Shown here: positions 39,475 to 52,857 of the stretch, one piece after another
Layout: every line of letters starts with the position of its first letter
How positions within the stretch are numbered: position 1 is the stretch's first letter
Assembly: GCF_003589595.1 (NCBI RefSeq)
Contig: NW_020653200.1
Coordinates: 5,113,800-5,177,799, forward strand
Source of the DNA: Hyposmocoma kahamanoa
Lineage: Eukaryota; Arthropoda; Insecta; Lepidoptera; Cosmopterigidae
Reading direction: 5' to 3'
DNA: 64,000 nt
The notes under the pieces: model-generated
Database searches by the model: none
What the model saw: only the letters and a program-made list of their open reading frames with translations
What the model was told of the DNA's origin: nothing
Translations under genes and position numbers: made by a program

Positions 39475-40738
39475 TCACACTTGCACTCCACGTGCCGAAC
39501 TGCGGCCACGTGGGGTCGGTGCCGAAAACCAAGGTCGTGTACCCCCCAGACCGTCATGTAGTGCCATTACTGTGGCAGTTTTTGGTCGAGCCGCTCCAGT
39601 ACTGGCACTTGTTGATGGCTGAGCTGTTTGCACTACACCCGGGACAGCGGGTGCTGTCCGAGTGTGCCCAGCCTCTCGTCCGCGATTCTTCTGGGACGAT
39701 GCACCCAAAGTCGCTGACGGGGCAGCCTCGTCGCGTTTCCCCTGGTCCGTGGAAGACGGGCCAGGCGCAGACATCTGCACTGAGGCTCCCGTCCCCGATT
39801 CCTCGAGCGGACTTATAACCGACCCTGGTTTCGAGACCAAGACACCCCGCGCAGTGTCGCCACTGAACGTACTTTCCGGACACCCCTTGATCCTAAACGT
39901 GACCTGTTTAAAACCAAGGTGTGCCCGGCAATTTGAAGCACGGAGAGAATCTCCGTGTGCCACAGATGGGTCATCAAGAGCGAACGCGACCATTCGTTCG
40001 CATCTTCCCTTGTGTTAAGAACCTTCCGCACTTCTGCGCGAAGGCCTCTGTTTTGGACCCCCCGCAGGCTGATGGCCATCTGCACTCGCATCCTTTCTGA
40101 ACGTAGGTGGTGGCGGTGGTGGGCTTCGGAAACTCGCTCTCCTCAATAAAGGATAGCTGTGCTTCCGGCCACGGCTTTGAATTACCGATCTTTCCCACAA
40201 ACCAGTCTGCACTTGCTTGGTCCTTGCAGGTCACAAGAATCGAGTCAGGCTTGTGTGAGAGGCCCAGGAACTTCGGTCCCTTGCCATGCGATGTAGTATT
40301 CGCTATGGTGCGGACCAGGAACAGCTCCATTTGCTCCTCGGACATGGGTTCCGAATGCCTGATACCCACGCGCAGGGAGCCCACCATTTCACTGAAAGTA
40401 GGTCTGTTCCTGGTTTCAGCTGGCGCCATGGTCCTGGGAGTCTTCCTGACATGCTCCTGTGGCGACGCCTCCTCTGACCGTTCACGCTTCTGCGCTTTTG
40501 GTTTTGGAGGTGGTTTGGAGACCGGAAGATCACTCCAGGGCTTTTTAGATAGAGGCAGAGCTTCTGCGTAGCTCATACCTGTTCTCATCAGGTCCTGCAG
40601 TCTCTTCCAGTGAGACCCGCTCAGCCTAATGCGCGGCTGAGCGCTGGATTCCGACACCAGGGAATCCGAAGGACCCGCTTGGTTCGTATCCATAGCCGTG
40701 ACCGAAGTCACGTCGTTATTGCTGGGTGGACTATCCAT
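39475..40738 (-). pseudogene. Retrotransposon ORF1 (gag-like), frameshifted
   Basis: The ATG at 40738 opens about 255 codons (MDSPPSNNDVTSVTAM...) with a Pro/Lys-rich segment, a conserved-looking block RIRLSGSHWKRLQDLMRTGM and later LRVGIRHSEPMSEEQMELF. Near 39,980 the frame shifts; the continuation contains scattered Cys and His in GCPE and HCAGC contexts that look like worn CCHC zinc knuckles. This is the nucleic-acid-binding ORF1 protein of a LINE. Confidence 0.65.
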
Positions 40739-41309
40739 CTCAGCAATCGTTTCTTAATTAAAGAAAGAAATTAAAGCGTTAATATTTATCTCTTCTTTCT
40801 CCATACACGTCTCACGAGAAGCTAGGGAATTAAAAGGTCACAGCCAGCAGAGCCCTGCTTGCCGGCTGAAGGACATAAAGTTCCCCCGAGGTGCCCTGGT
40901 ATCGAGGGTGCATCGTTAGCAGCTGGGAGCCCAGCTGCTAACCCCCCCAGACACGCATCCATGCATTTCTTTTATTTTGTTTTAATTATATAGCTCTATC
41001 TACCCATACTAGGAAGCGTTAATTTATAAATTAGTTTGTAACGCACAATGCCATCTATTGACATTATTTCATATTTGTCAAAGTTCCGAAAATATTTTAG
41101 CTCGAGATCAATATTTGAAAAATACAAGAAATAGAACTGACATCGTACATTTAATTAAATAGAGGAATTAATGATTGATATCCACAGCCATTTACGTACA
41201 GCTAATGATCAGCGCCATCTCGATATAAGACGAAATTTGGACCTTTTTCAGAGTTACGATCTGCAGAATAGAGATTAGCAGTCTTCTGGAATTATTCCAG
41301 CGTGTATAT

Positions 41310-41514
41310 ACACACGCACACACGCACTCACTCGCACGCACACACACGTGCACACACGCGCTCTCACACGCACGCACACGCACGCACACTCACGCACACG
41401 CACTCACACGCACGGACACGCACGCCCACTCACGCACACGCAAACACACGCACGCACTCACGCACGCTCGCATGCACGCACGCACGCACGAACGCACGCA
41501 CGCACGCACACACA

Positions 41515-41599
<85 letters not shown>

Positions 41600-41606
41600 A
41601 CACACC
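41310..41606. repeat. CA/CGCA-rich microsatellite
   Basis: About 300 bp of CACG, CGCA, CA and CG dinucleotide runs, with a central pure CG run flanked by pure CA runs at about 41511-41593. His/Thr- and Val/Cys-rich open frames across it are by-products. Confidence 0.95.
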
Positions 41607-42269
41607 CCTTTAGATTTTTTTGTGGGGATATGTTAAAAATCAAATTTACCTTAAATCCTATGCGAGTGTAAACGAGTTGAAGGCTGAGGTCCAGAATATG
41701 ATTTGTAATACAATTCATCACAACAAGTTATTAAAAGTTACTCAAAATGAATTCGTTAAAAGATTAAATTTGTGTATACAAGAAAATGGAGCTCATTTCG
41801 AGCAACTAATTTGTTAGATTGCCATTTTTTTCGTTTAATTAAAATATGTCAAATTTCATGTTTTTTTTTTCATTTAATTAACCAATAATCTGAGAGAGAT
41901 TTTATTCTCATAATTAACCCTAACGATCGATGCAATAAAAGTGCAGGGTGCATTTTTTTCAGATTGAAGCGTGTTCCATTGCCGAGTGTTGCTACAAATT
42001 TTCGAAAATCTATTAATGAAAACAGATGCAAAAAGTTCCGAGGGCTTAAAATTGCCGCGGTTTTAAGTAAAGATATGATCATATTTTTAAACCATATTTT
42101 TTCAATGAACTATCAACATTTATTGTTTTTAAAATGTAATGTCAATTATTTTAAGATATTTGTGTTAATTTCGTAGCTAGTAGTTAGTGAAAATGAAAAA
42201 TAGTATCTATATTTATCACAAAGCTCGTGGATAGGCGCCATTTTGTAGTCACGGCCCTAATTCAATCGC

Positions 42270-42282
42270 GTTGCTTGGCAAC
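42270..42282. promoter_or_regulatory. X-box-like palindrome near the fax start
   Basis: GTTGCTTGGCAAC fits the RFX X-box pattern of two half-sites (GTTGCT and GGCAAC) with a 1-nt spacer. It lies 162 nt upstream of the fax ATG, in the expected promoter or 5' UTR. Binding is an inference. Confidence 0.45.
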
Positions 42283-42444
42283 CAGTTGCCCATTCGACTG
42301 CGTGCAGTGTAGCGGTGTCGGTGTCGTCAAGATATTTTGTAGCTTTGCAACGCTCCCTGGCTTAACGGCTGTGAACTAATTTTGTAGAGCTTTTTCTTGC
42401 GGGCGTTGTGTGACTGAAACTGTGCGTGATATTGTGCGTCAAAA

Positions 42445-42747
42445 ATGGCTACTGAAGTAACAAACAACGTTCCGGAAACAGAAAAGGAGAAAGAACTGAA
42501 GGAGGACGCACCAGTAGACAATGGTCAAACCAAGGAAGAGCCACCGGCGTCTGGAGAAAAAGCTGAAGAGAAAGCCGAGGGCAAAAAGTCAGAACCGACG
42601 CCGCCAAAACCTACTGTTCACAAGGCAAATTTCGAGAAAGACGTCGTGTACTTGTATCAATTTTCACGAACGCCTTTGTTGCCTTCGACTTCACCGTACT
42701 GCTTGAAAGTTGAAACCTGGCTTCGTCTAGCTGGCATCAAGTACGAG
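42445..42747 (+). CDS. fax: Failed axon connections (fax), first coding exon, partial
   Basis: The exon runs from ATG (MATEVTNNVPETEKEK...) to a GTATGT donor after codon 101, in phase 0. Residues 1-60 are a Lys/Glu/Pro-rich, disordered head. Residues 61-101 (ANFEKDVVYLYQFSRTPLLP, then PYCLKVETWLRLAGIKYE) are the start of the thioredoxin-like GST-N domain typical of fax/FAXC proteins. In flies fax acts with Abl signalling in axon development and is membrane-associated; this is family knowledge, not seen here. The remaining exons (rest of GST-N, GST-C) were not found up to 64,000 and should lie beyond the window, so the first intron would exceed 21 kb. The ATG context AAAATGG is favourable. Confidence 0.87.
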
Positions 42748-44289
42748 GTATGTGCTAGAAATTAATTCAATTCCATACTTTTGCATTTGTTATCAACTAA
42801 TTCGTAGCCTGGCGTGTTTATTCTGTACACTTTTTGGTTCAACGTATCAATTTTTACTTTAAAGTACCATCTTTTTATTTTAACATTGGCTGTGCTATTA
42901 TGTTCCAAACTCGTATATAATTTTCAATATTTGGTAGTCTACAAGTAAAATGACCAATTTATATGAAGGGTTTTATTCATAAAACGGGATTATTCAAGCG
43001 TTCTGCAGGGATAAGACCGGGCTGTCGCGAATTTGCTTTCATGCGAATGATATACGTACCTACCTACCTACACTTATTCATTAGATTCTTGTACAGAAAC
43101 GTCTTTACCTATGGTCCTGGTATTTTTTGCATGGTTCTCATTATTAACCACATTTTGTTTTAAAATACTGTATGTATCCCTTTTTGTTCGACATTTCTTT
43201 GTTTTCCTTAGTCGAAAGTGCCTAACTATGTCCATAATGTTTTGCTATGCAGTTCATTGCAAAATGTAGATAAACCTACCTATTTTTTTGTATATTTTGT
43301 CACCTTCCGTCTGAAAAATGACAATGTACATACGTATTACGGCTATAATCACGAATTCCGACAAGACTCTTGCCAACGTATAAAAATGTCCAATGCAATA
43401 GACATGTAGCTACATTTTCAGTAATAATTTCAGCATTTATTAGTTGGTATTTATTCAATATATTCCTATCTGGAACAAAGGTATGAACAAATTATCTCTA
43501 TCTCGAAACATTTGTCACGAAACTTAATTTTTATTTACTTATTAATATAATTGTAAAACAATCTGTGTCTACCAAAGCTGTCCCAAATAAAATGAATTAT
43601 GTGTTTATTAATTTTGCTATATTTGAAGAAATGCCATAATGAAATCTTGATTTTAATTTTAGGAAAAGGCTAACAACACTCTAAGTTAATTTCATAAATA
43701 AAATTGAAATTCTGTGTTATTTAACTTTGTTTATTGGTATTTTAAAAAATAGTTTTGGTTGTTTCTGTGCCTTATCTTCATAGATTTAATGTTTTCGAAT
43801 ATTTTTTATGATTTTCTGTGTTTTTATTTTACTTAGACTATAGTAAGACCTGTTTTTTACTTAAAAATAGGTTTGATTGTCTCTGTGTATCTTGATGGAC
43901 TTAATATTTCAAATTTTTTGTCTGTATACACGAATATATCTATTTTAAGAGAATTGTGTAAGTCATGTTGTTTTAACTTTTGTAGGTTCATAATAAAAAA
44001 ATACTTTTTGTCTATTTTTACATTTGTGATGGGAACTGGCAGGCAAGTTAGATGTCTTTTATTAAAAAAAGACACTAAAATATTTTTTTGTCCACACAAA
44101 TGCCTATAATAAATTACTAAGTACTTGCATTTCATTTTTATTCCACTTCAAAGAAAAAGTGCATAATTTTCAATGAAAAAGTTACAGATATACCCATGAC
44201 TTTTAAAGTAGGATTTTTAAAGTCGAGGACCATGAGTATTTACTTAGGTCACTCGGTAAAACCTCGTAGATATGAGATTAGATTAGATA

Positions 44290-44451
44290 TCGTATTCTAG
44301 AACTCTATTCAATGCTCATGTCAGGATTGCGCTGGCAACACAAGCACTGGAAATATGACCCTAATGGCAGGGACTTGAGTATGATATCAAGTGCTTTAAA
44401 CCATACTCAAATCCTGACTTGAGCATTGAGTAGAGTTCTGGAATACGACCC
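44290..44451. mobile_element. Foldback MITE, repeat B copy
   Basis: The ends are inverted repeats: CGTATTCTAGAACTCTATTC then AATGCTCATGTCAGGATT on the left, AATCCTGACTTGAGCATTGA then GTAGAGTTCTGGAATACG on the right. The interior (CACTGGAAATATGACC, ATGGCAGGGACTTGAGTATG) is the reverse complement of the copy at 60861-61024, so the two are inserted in opposite directions. Confidence 0.85.
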
Positions 44452-46545
44452 TCAAAGACCTAATTATATTATGATTGCATACAATACTTTTTGTACAAGT
44501 AAATAAAATAATGAAACAGAACCAATATTTAATGTTTATTTTGCTAACAATCCATGACAATAAATGCAATTAAAAAAAAAAATTTAATCAGGTAGATAAA
44601 TTTTCCACCATCCATCCTCTTCATATATTTGACAAAAACCAAACAAACGCTACTAAATAAAAAAACCAAAGAGAGAATAGAACTGTCTCAGTACTGCTTG
44701 TAGGTATTTTAATCAATATTTTTTATTGCTCGGTTGCCAGATTCTTACGCCAATTTAACCAATCATGAGCCAGTAGCGTCAAGTAGTGTCTTAATAGATA
44801 TTGTAATTAGCAAAAATTCGACGTTCTTTTTTTGAAACGCATTATAGTTCATGAATATATATAACTTTCATGAAATTTTTAGCTCAGTGGTGGGTACCAT
44901 AGACAATAGAATTTTGATTCAGAACCAAAAAGCAGCCCCCTTTAAGATATGGTTTATGAAATTTTCATCATCAATCAAAATAATAATCATTGACTGATTA
45001 AAGTACAGGAGTACTTTTTGTTAATTGAAAACTATCCTTAATAAGTTATTATTTGAAATTTGAATTCTCTAGTTAGTTATACTAGTCTTTATATACATAT
45101 CTATAACAAAGGACTGTTAATAAAATATATCTATGGAAAGTTTTCCTACCTAGCAATTATTGCGTACCATTTTATGTGCGAGGTAGGTACCTGGAACTAA
45201 CATACTAGCTTGTTGTCTGAGTTTATTTGTAGTATGTCGATAATTTATTTACAACTTAAAGGTTAGTTTACTATTGGTGTTGGCCCAGCAGCTTCGCCGT
45301 CAATGGCCGTGATTATGATGTATTTTAAACATGCGTAGTGCAAATAACTTTAATACGGCTCAACTTTAAATATTTGTATACTTCGTTCCCTTGGTCTCAA
45401 TAATGTCTTTTTTTGTACTTTTAACAATGGTACAAGGGATGAGAGTTGATATAATATTAACATTGAAATTTACCGTCTCTCGACAAATATTAAAAAGTTA
45501 CTACATAGGTACATGGAAAGAAACAAGTTCAATAAAAGGAAGGTATAGTTGTATTTCCATATGCCTAATACTCTGTTCCTGCAGCTTGATTTTGATTGCC
45601 TCTCCCGATCGGAAACTGCGTCTCTTCCGAGTCGAGGCGCATAATTGCGATTCACAACTGGCCGATCGGAAACTTGACATTTCAAATTGGAACAATAGTT
45701 GATTTCACTCACAGATTAGAAAGATATAGTAGGAATCAGGTTCATCTTCTCGTTCGGAAACTCATCTGATTTCGAGATTACCCAATCGGTTCGATTCCGA
45801 TTTGAATTAAAATCAGCACGCTGGATGAGAATTTTAAGAATCAATAGTTAGACGCACTAATTTTGAGTACCTACTGTATACATAGCGTCAGCATACTTGT
45901 TACCAAATGTTGATTCTTATGTATCATATAGATACATTATTTCATATATCGGAATGCGCGGGATGCGTTAACTAAACGAGGACTACGTGATCGATGTCGA
46001 GCTAACAAGTCCTAACAACGACTTTCCTACAACGGTTATACAATGCGGTCCATTGAGCATAACTACTGTCTTCACCGCCCGGTGATCTGCTGTATAACAT
46101 TACGCAAATAATACATAAGCAACAAAGCTCTTCTCATTAACATTTCAAGGAAGAATGAGTAATTAATATGTGTTAATTACGGGCGTGGTTTGAATACGGT
46201 GTTAAGTGCAAGTGTACTGATAGGTACCTCTGTTATATCGCCTTGATGATATATCGATCAGTCGTTTTGCCCTTCAGAAGTATCTCGGTGGTTCTTATAT
46301 CATCAACATTTAAATATTTTAGGTTATCAACTCAGCAATATAATTACAATATTACGATAACTCAGTAGTATCACCTAGGTACTTCGAGAAAACTTAGTAT
46401 TTTTTTATACTTTTGTGCTGTTACTATTTAAAGAGCAAGTGTATCTCGTTGATACTTGTTATATTTAAACGCTTATTCTTCTTTGTTCATTCAATTTATT
46501 TTTCAAAGGAATTTGGGATGACGTAATGTGGTTTGCGGTGAAAAT

Positions 46546-46585
46546 GGGAGGGGGAGTGGTGGTAGGGGAGCGGGCGTTTAGGGGG
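46546..46585 (+). other. G-rich run, potential G-quadruplex
   Basis: Five runs of three to five G within 40 nt (GGG, GGGGG, GGGG, GGG, GGGGG), on the coding strand of fax. It stands out against an AT-rich background. Confidence 0.6.
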
Positions 46586-48077
46586 CAGAGGTAAGAAAAA
46601 ACAGTCTCTTATAGAACTACAATCTTCACGACTGACATTTTAATTTTACTTATTATGTGTATATTTTATTATTACGAAGTAATTTTGGTCTTCATAATTT
46701 AGCCGCAGTATATAGCTGTTTTTTTCGGTTGTTCTCAAAAGATAATTTATTATGTAGGTACTACACGAATCTTGTCAGATGGTGCACAGTGGGCAATCAT
46801 TCCATTTAATGAGTAGCTGTTGAGTACCCTACCCGTAGGCATAGACTTTGTGGGCACACGTTGTGTTGTGCGGGCCATCGAGTTGGCCGAGTGAGGGTGT
46901 AGGACGTATCCGCCCGCGGCCATTGCCCTCTGTATTAACTTTGTGCACACTACTCGCCATCAACTACACTACAATAAAACTAAAACGCTCGCAGTAACAC
47001 TGTTACCGCTCTACTCAGGGCTTAATGCCGCTCCTGATAAAATCTTGGATGCGTGAAAGCAAAGTTAATTTGTTGGTTATAGTACAACAAATAAAATTTG
47101 TTAACAACAGCAATGTTAATTTGTTAATAATAGCAGTTCTCGTCTCTAGATAGCTTGCTAATTATAACAAACATTTTGATTACATACTTTGAGCATAATT
47201 CAGTCTTTATAAGTTTTATTTTCTGATTTAATCATTATTATTATAGTTGATGAAAGTGACGGTTGCGCTTCCTTCAAATTGAATGGTACCTGCCCCAGAA
47301 CGGTGCTCCATAAATCCCTTTCAGCTGTGACTAACGCGTTCACCCCGGCGTAAAGATGTTACTTCAAGGGACGTAGTCGCAAATTAACACAAAAAGGGTA
47401 CACCCAGTGCACGACTGCCATTACGCAGAATATTGCTACATCAAAGGGTTGAGTAATACAGATCTTGCTTCCATGACAAACACAGGAAGCACCACACTTT
47501 GTAGCCGTGAGAGCTACAAAGAGAACTCTAAGAACTCTGAAATAAGTTTGACTTGGTCATGTAATAAGGATTTGAACCACAAACTTGAGCTTGCTTAAAG
47601 TGTCTAGTATCCATGTGTGGTTTAGAAGACTATGCGGTGTTGTTTAGAAGAATCTTAACGTTGGTCGTAGATGCGGCCGGTCAAGTCAGATTACCTAGAT
47701 AAAGTAGATAAGGCGCGATGTAGCAAGTGCTCATGACGGTCGACGACCCTAAGCTTCAGTGCGCGGTAGTTTAATAGAGGCCCACGATCATTAATTTCCA
47801 AGATAACTCGCGCTGTTACACATTTTAAACTACTTCACTAGCCAGTGGGCATGTTATAGACAGAGTACACAACTATTTAACGTACCTTGTTCGAATGTAA
47901 CTATTATAAGGTTCATAATGATAGTGTTGTATTTTTTGTTACTTAATCTGCTATTCAATAGCTGTAATATTACGGCTGGTAAGCTAGCGCCTAGCGATCT
48001 CGGTAGAGTTATTAATTAGTATTTTAAAATGTTTTGTTAAATTGTTATGTACACTTTTTGACAATCAGTAACCAATA

Positions 48078-48120
48078 ATTGACTTCTTAGGTTTTCGCGA
48101 TTGTTACACACGGGAAATTA
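48078..48120 (+). repeat. Repeat C fragment, shared with the Penelope-like remnant
   Basis: TTCTTAGGTTTTCGCGATTG followed by TTACACA recurs at 57639-57665 (one base different), just in front of the GIY-YIG remnant at 57.7 kb. It is probably another piece of the same Penelope-like element family. Confidence 0.5.
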
Positions 48121-48182
48121 AATGAAATTATGTTTTTCGTGAATCGTTCATATAAATATTTTTTCAAATAAACCGACGTTTT

Positions 48183-48235
48183 AGTATTACAGGACCTGTA
48201 AAGGGCTGTAATGGCTTTACAGGTCCTGTAATACT
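48183..48235. repeat. Perfect 21-bp hairpin
   Basis: The left arm 48183-48203 (AGTATTACAGGACCTGTAAA plus G) and right arm 48215-48235 are exact reverse complements around an 11-nt loop, GGCTGTAATGG. Confidence 0.95.
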
Positions 48236-49590
48236 TGTAAAGGGTACAAAAATTTGTTTAATTTTCTATCAATAACTAGTTGTAATAAAATTGTTTTTAT
48301 ACCGTTATTGAAACATGTGTGTTTCGCTATCCGAACCCTTTGAAGTAATTCACAATTGAAACAATTCAGTAATTCTTAACTTTCGAATACATTTATACAT
48401 TTTCATGTATACATATTTAGTTCATTTCACATAGCAACGGTGACTTTTGAGATTTGAAGTTTCTAGAGATGTAATAATTAAGTAATAATAGAACGAAAAA
48501 AATCGATTTTAAAATTTTATCAAGATGATTTGTAAGGAAGAGAGAATCGATTTAAAATTTATAATAATTGAAGAATAAATAATAAACAAAATAAAAAGGA
48601 TTCATTTAGTATGTTATTAAATTGCCAAAAAAACTACACAATAAATAAAGAAATCAAAAATAACTGAACAAGAAGTGAACAATAAAGCAAAAAACCATCA
48701 GCAACGAAACGAATTTTGAACAATTACTCCAAAAACACCAAGCAAATCTCAAAAAATAAAAACGAAGCGCATACAAGATGTATGCACTCGTATTGATGCG
48801 AGATGCACGATAGCCGATCCGATTTATCGCTTCTATGGTGTAAATATCTATAAATATTCCGTTGTACGCATCAAGTAGTTGGGGTAATTTGTTTTTATCT
48901 TTATAATTTCATTTTGTATCTACTTAATATACTGTAATTTTTACTTAAAATTACAACTGCCACAAATATCTTTTGTTTTTGGTCTATTATAACAAAGAAG
49001 GATGGCGACATCCCGCGTATTTTGTGATCCAGTGTTTTTGACGACGTGCATTAAAGAAACCCATCAATTATATTATTAATCAACTATAATAATAAAAAAA
49101 CCTGTGATTCATTATCAAAGCATCAAAAATGCTAATTGAGTACAGCCTGTAGAAGCTGGGGTTATAAAGTTGATATACCTAGGTTATATTTATAACACTG
49201 TCCTGTATTTCGGTTCAGATGTTTGTTCGTAGTAGCAGAAAACAACAAATCAGTTTGTTCCCAAAAATAATAAAGAACTTGCCGAATATTCCTAAATCTG
49301 CCAGACTCTGCCACATTTAATGTAACTTATCATGTTCTGCAGCAATGAAATGAATAAAAATGAAAGCTGCCCAAATGGCAGGAATCTGCCACAAATAGTA
49401 GCACTGTTCTCAATATCAATCTGACATTGACATTGGCAAGAGGTCTCTTGTCGAAACGCAAACGAAAACCTTTGCAACTTTAATTATCTCTTATTTAAAT
49501 ATTGCGTTAATAATTTTGTCATATTATATTATATTTTTTGCTTTATGTCATTACTGGTCAATTGATTATTTCATTAGATATTTTATAGCT

Positions 49591-49890
49591 TTAGGCTCAA
49601 CTCACACTGGCGCAGAGTAGAACCGTCGCGTCGCGTCCTGTTTTTCAACTACACCGCCTGGCGACGCGCGACGACACTCGCATTAGTGCGCCAGGATCAC
49701 AGTTTGGTCGGCGTCCGACGCCTCACGGCGCCCAAGTGACGCGAGTCGACGCGCGAAGCAGCTCGATTCCGTATTTGCAAAACACAAATTTGTATCTTAA
49801 CAATGGGAAAATATAGATGAATATGCTACAGGCGAAAAACATGACGCGTCGCGACGCTTCGACTCTGCGCCAATGTGAGTTGAGCCTAAG
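49591..49890. mobile_element. MITE with 28-bp terminal inverted repeats
   Basis: The left end TTAGGCTCAACTCACACTGG then CGCAGAGT and the right end ACTCTGCGCCAATGTGAGTT then GAGCCTAA match over 28 bp with one difference. The 300-bp interior is rich in CGTCGCGTCGC words and has no protein. No clear target duplication could be fixed. Confidence 0.85.
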
Positions 49891-51794
49891 TGTTTCATGT
49901 GTGTACTATAAAATAACTTTTACTTCAGGTAGGTAAACATTCAATCATGCTTAAAATGAAACGTACGTGCAAGAACTGAATCAATTGCGTTGTGTTTTTG
50001 CATCTATTCTAAAATATGTTTAACAATTTCTTTATTCCGAACATCTAAAAATATATTGATAACTAGGCATAAACTAAAACGCAAAATTATACTAGCAAAG
50101 TCCATGAATGGCTCTTCATCGTTATTGCGGCAGCTTTCGCCATCCTTTTTTACAATTCCTTTTTGTAACCTGATTGAGAGATAAGTTAAAAACAGTATGC
50201 ATACAACGTAAATATATGAAATGTCACAGTACCTATCCTATGTGAAATGGACTATAGTATACATTTTCTCGCCGCAATACGTTACTTACATTCAAATGAA
50301 CACGTGAAATAAGAATTTCAATGGTTAGCTATATCTGTAAAGGTTCATATTGCAGATGCATTATTACAGAATTTATAATAATTGATATACCTAGCATGTA
50401 CCATGATATTATAATGATTACCATGAATTCTATAATATGGCCTGGTCTCATGCGCAAACGTCGATAAATAATAGTGCGCGAAATATGAACGAACGTATTC
50501 GCTACAAGCTTGGGGGCCTTGCTTCTCAACAAGCGCACGAAGTGCCACCTTCTGATTATATCCCTATTATGAATGTGGATACGACATGCGTCCGCTTTTA
50601 TTACAGAACGAAAAGAAGTCTGACAGAGCAATATCGTATTAACCGGCTTGTTAGTGTGGATGTCTCGAACGCCCGTGCATACATTAGCTACGTAAGGAAT
50701 GTTTGATTCAATTGCGCATTACATAAACCGAAGCTATACAAAATGTGCGTAAGCTTGCCTTCTTTGTTTAACATTGTACTCGTATATGTACACACGTATT
50801 CGTATTGATCAACGATTGATTAATTACTGCTCGGGAAGGTAGGTAGGTAGGTAGTAATTTATAACTCTAAACTAATTCGTTCATAAGAAGAATTTACATA
50901 ATATCATACGAACCAAGCATTATTATGAACTATGGAAGGTTTAATATAGGAGGTGTGATCTAATTGCAATCGTCAATTTTTTTTTTCTTATATATATTGG
51001 TGCACATGCCCCTAACGTACGTAGGCAAGAGCAGGCTTATTGAAAGCTTACTTAGTTGCTGGCAGTTGAAAAGGTTATGTGATATGTGATCGACGATTTT
51101 TGATCTATTCTCAAAATGGAATAAAGAATTTGCATTTTGCCTTTGGATTGGAATAAAGTGCTGCAACATTGGAAATTAATCAATAAATAAATTAAATGTT
51201 CCTATTCGCGAATGTTCATTGCTTAAGTAAAACAAGTGCTTACAAGTGGCGCAAATGTTTCCACGAGGGTCATAAGGACAATGAAGAAGACGAGCGCTCT
51301 GGAAGTTGCAGCACATCGACATCGATTACACCTAGGCGTGCAAAACTCGGTTAACCGAAATACCAAGTAACCGTCTATTTTGGAACTCGTTTTCAGCTGA
51401 GGAAAACCCGAGTATTTCGGTTTTGCCTTAAAACTATTTAGACGTAAATTCGTAACTCAATATCATCGTATCGTGATTCATTCATAATGATAAATAAACG
51501 TTAAATAAATGCTAGGAACCCAGGTATCCGACTACAGTGAAGCAACAGCGCAATCCACAAGATGTATACCTTTGAGTAGCGAGCGGCGACAGAAGTGCGG
51601 CGACAGCAGTATAGCAACAACTTTAAAAAAGTTTTTGTAGTTTGATTTTTTCCTTCCTGGACAGGTTGCCTTTTAGCAACTTAGTCGCTAGATTCAGTAA
51701 ATTTTCCGAATGTTTAGCAAGCTAAAATTTGGTGTTAACGAGACAATGTTTTTTTTTGACCCACAGGCTATTTCAGAAATAAAAACCTGACCTG

Positions 51795-51890
51795 TTAATG
51801 AAAACCTAAGCGCCCAGTTACACGACGACGTGAAAGTTATTGCGCGGCCGCCGCGCGGCGACCGCCCAGTTACCACGCTTTCACGTACAT
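51795..51890. repeat. Inverted-repeat fragment with GC-rich centre
   Basis: GCGCCCAGTTACACGACGAC, ACGTGAAAG and CTTTCACGT flank a centre of GCGCGGCCGCCGCGCGGCG. CGCCCAGTTAC occurs twice. It resembles one end of a MITE and lies inside a larger stretch with GGTTAACCG words at about 51,350 and 51,970. Confidence 0.5.
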
Positions 51891-52683
51891 AATGGCGAAT
51901 CTGAATTCTATTTACTAGGCATATACATTTAAATTCCTCTGATTAATACCTTTCGGTTTTTAATTTTCGGTTAACCGGTTCCTTGGTTTTTCGGATATTT
52001 TTTATTGTCACCCAAATAATTCTTCAAAACTGTCAAAAAACTAAAAAAAGACGTTATATCACAGCGCCAAAGGAGATCAATCAACGTCTCGAATTATTTA
52101 AAAACAAATCTTCAACAACAATAACACTAATATTCAAATATAAATGTGCATATTTAGAGACAAGCAATTAAACATCTTCTTTTTCGGTCTAATTCTATGT
52201 AGTGTTACTATCGTTATTCGACTCGTAGTGTTACCATCGTTATGTCGACACGAACTTCATCGCGCTCACGCCGAGACAGACATTAATTACTACAACAAAA
52301 TAAACAAGAGTATCTATACTTAAAGACGACATGACAATTTGTATTGGACGTTTTCAGTATGCATAGATAAGTTAATTGAAATAAAACGCTTGATGTTAAC
52401 TAAAGTTGCCTTTGCCTAGCAGTATTACAAAAACGGATAATTGCAAGCTGACCCTCCGCAATGGGTATTTGAAATAATTTTTGCTGAAGCATTCTTACAC
52501 CCAAAACCTTAGAGGATGGAAAAAAAATAGGAATACTCAAACTCACAATAAAACACTCGATTTTTTTATTCCTCTATGTGACACAACTTTCTATGATATA
52601 AATATATGGTGCATTATTCTTTTAAAAATGTGAGTCACCAACATTGACTTGTAAGTCAATGGTCACCAAACTCGGAATGTTGT

Positions 52684-52857
52684 AGCCAGAGATGGGCAGT
52701 GGGTTAAAACCCAAACAATCCGCCCGGGTTTTTACCCAAAGTGACGCCCAAGTTTGCAATAAGTACCTATACCTACATATAAATGTGACACATGAAAATG
52801 TGTTTCTTAACCACGTGCAAATGAGTAGCTACGGAAGCGCCATCCCTAGTCATGTGT
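52684..52857. mobile_element. Possible short hAT-like element
   Basis: The left end CAGAGATGGGCAGT and the right end CGCCATCCCTAG resemble hAT-type termini (CAGRGATGG and its complement). The interior has GGGTTAAAACCC and GGGTTTTTACCC. A second left end, AGAGATGGGCAGT, occurs at about 56713-56725 with similar following sequence. An 8-bp target duplication could not be fixed. Confidence 0.4.

Larger units (their letters stand above)
40961..42444. other. Intergenic region upstream of fax
   Basis: AT-rich sequence with the microsatellite at 41310-41606. The part from about 42,225 is less AT-rich and probably contains the fax promoter and 5' UTR. An X-box-like palindrome lies at 42270-42282. No other gene was found. 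Confidence 0.6.

Noticed and set aside
41192..41721. His/Thr-rich and Val/Cys-rich open frames on both strands
   Set aside because: They are by-products of the CA/CG microsatellite; no start context or domain supports them.
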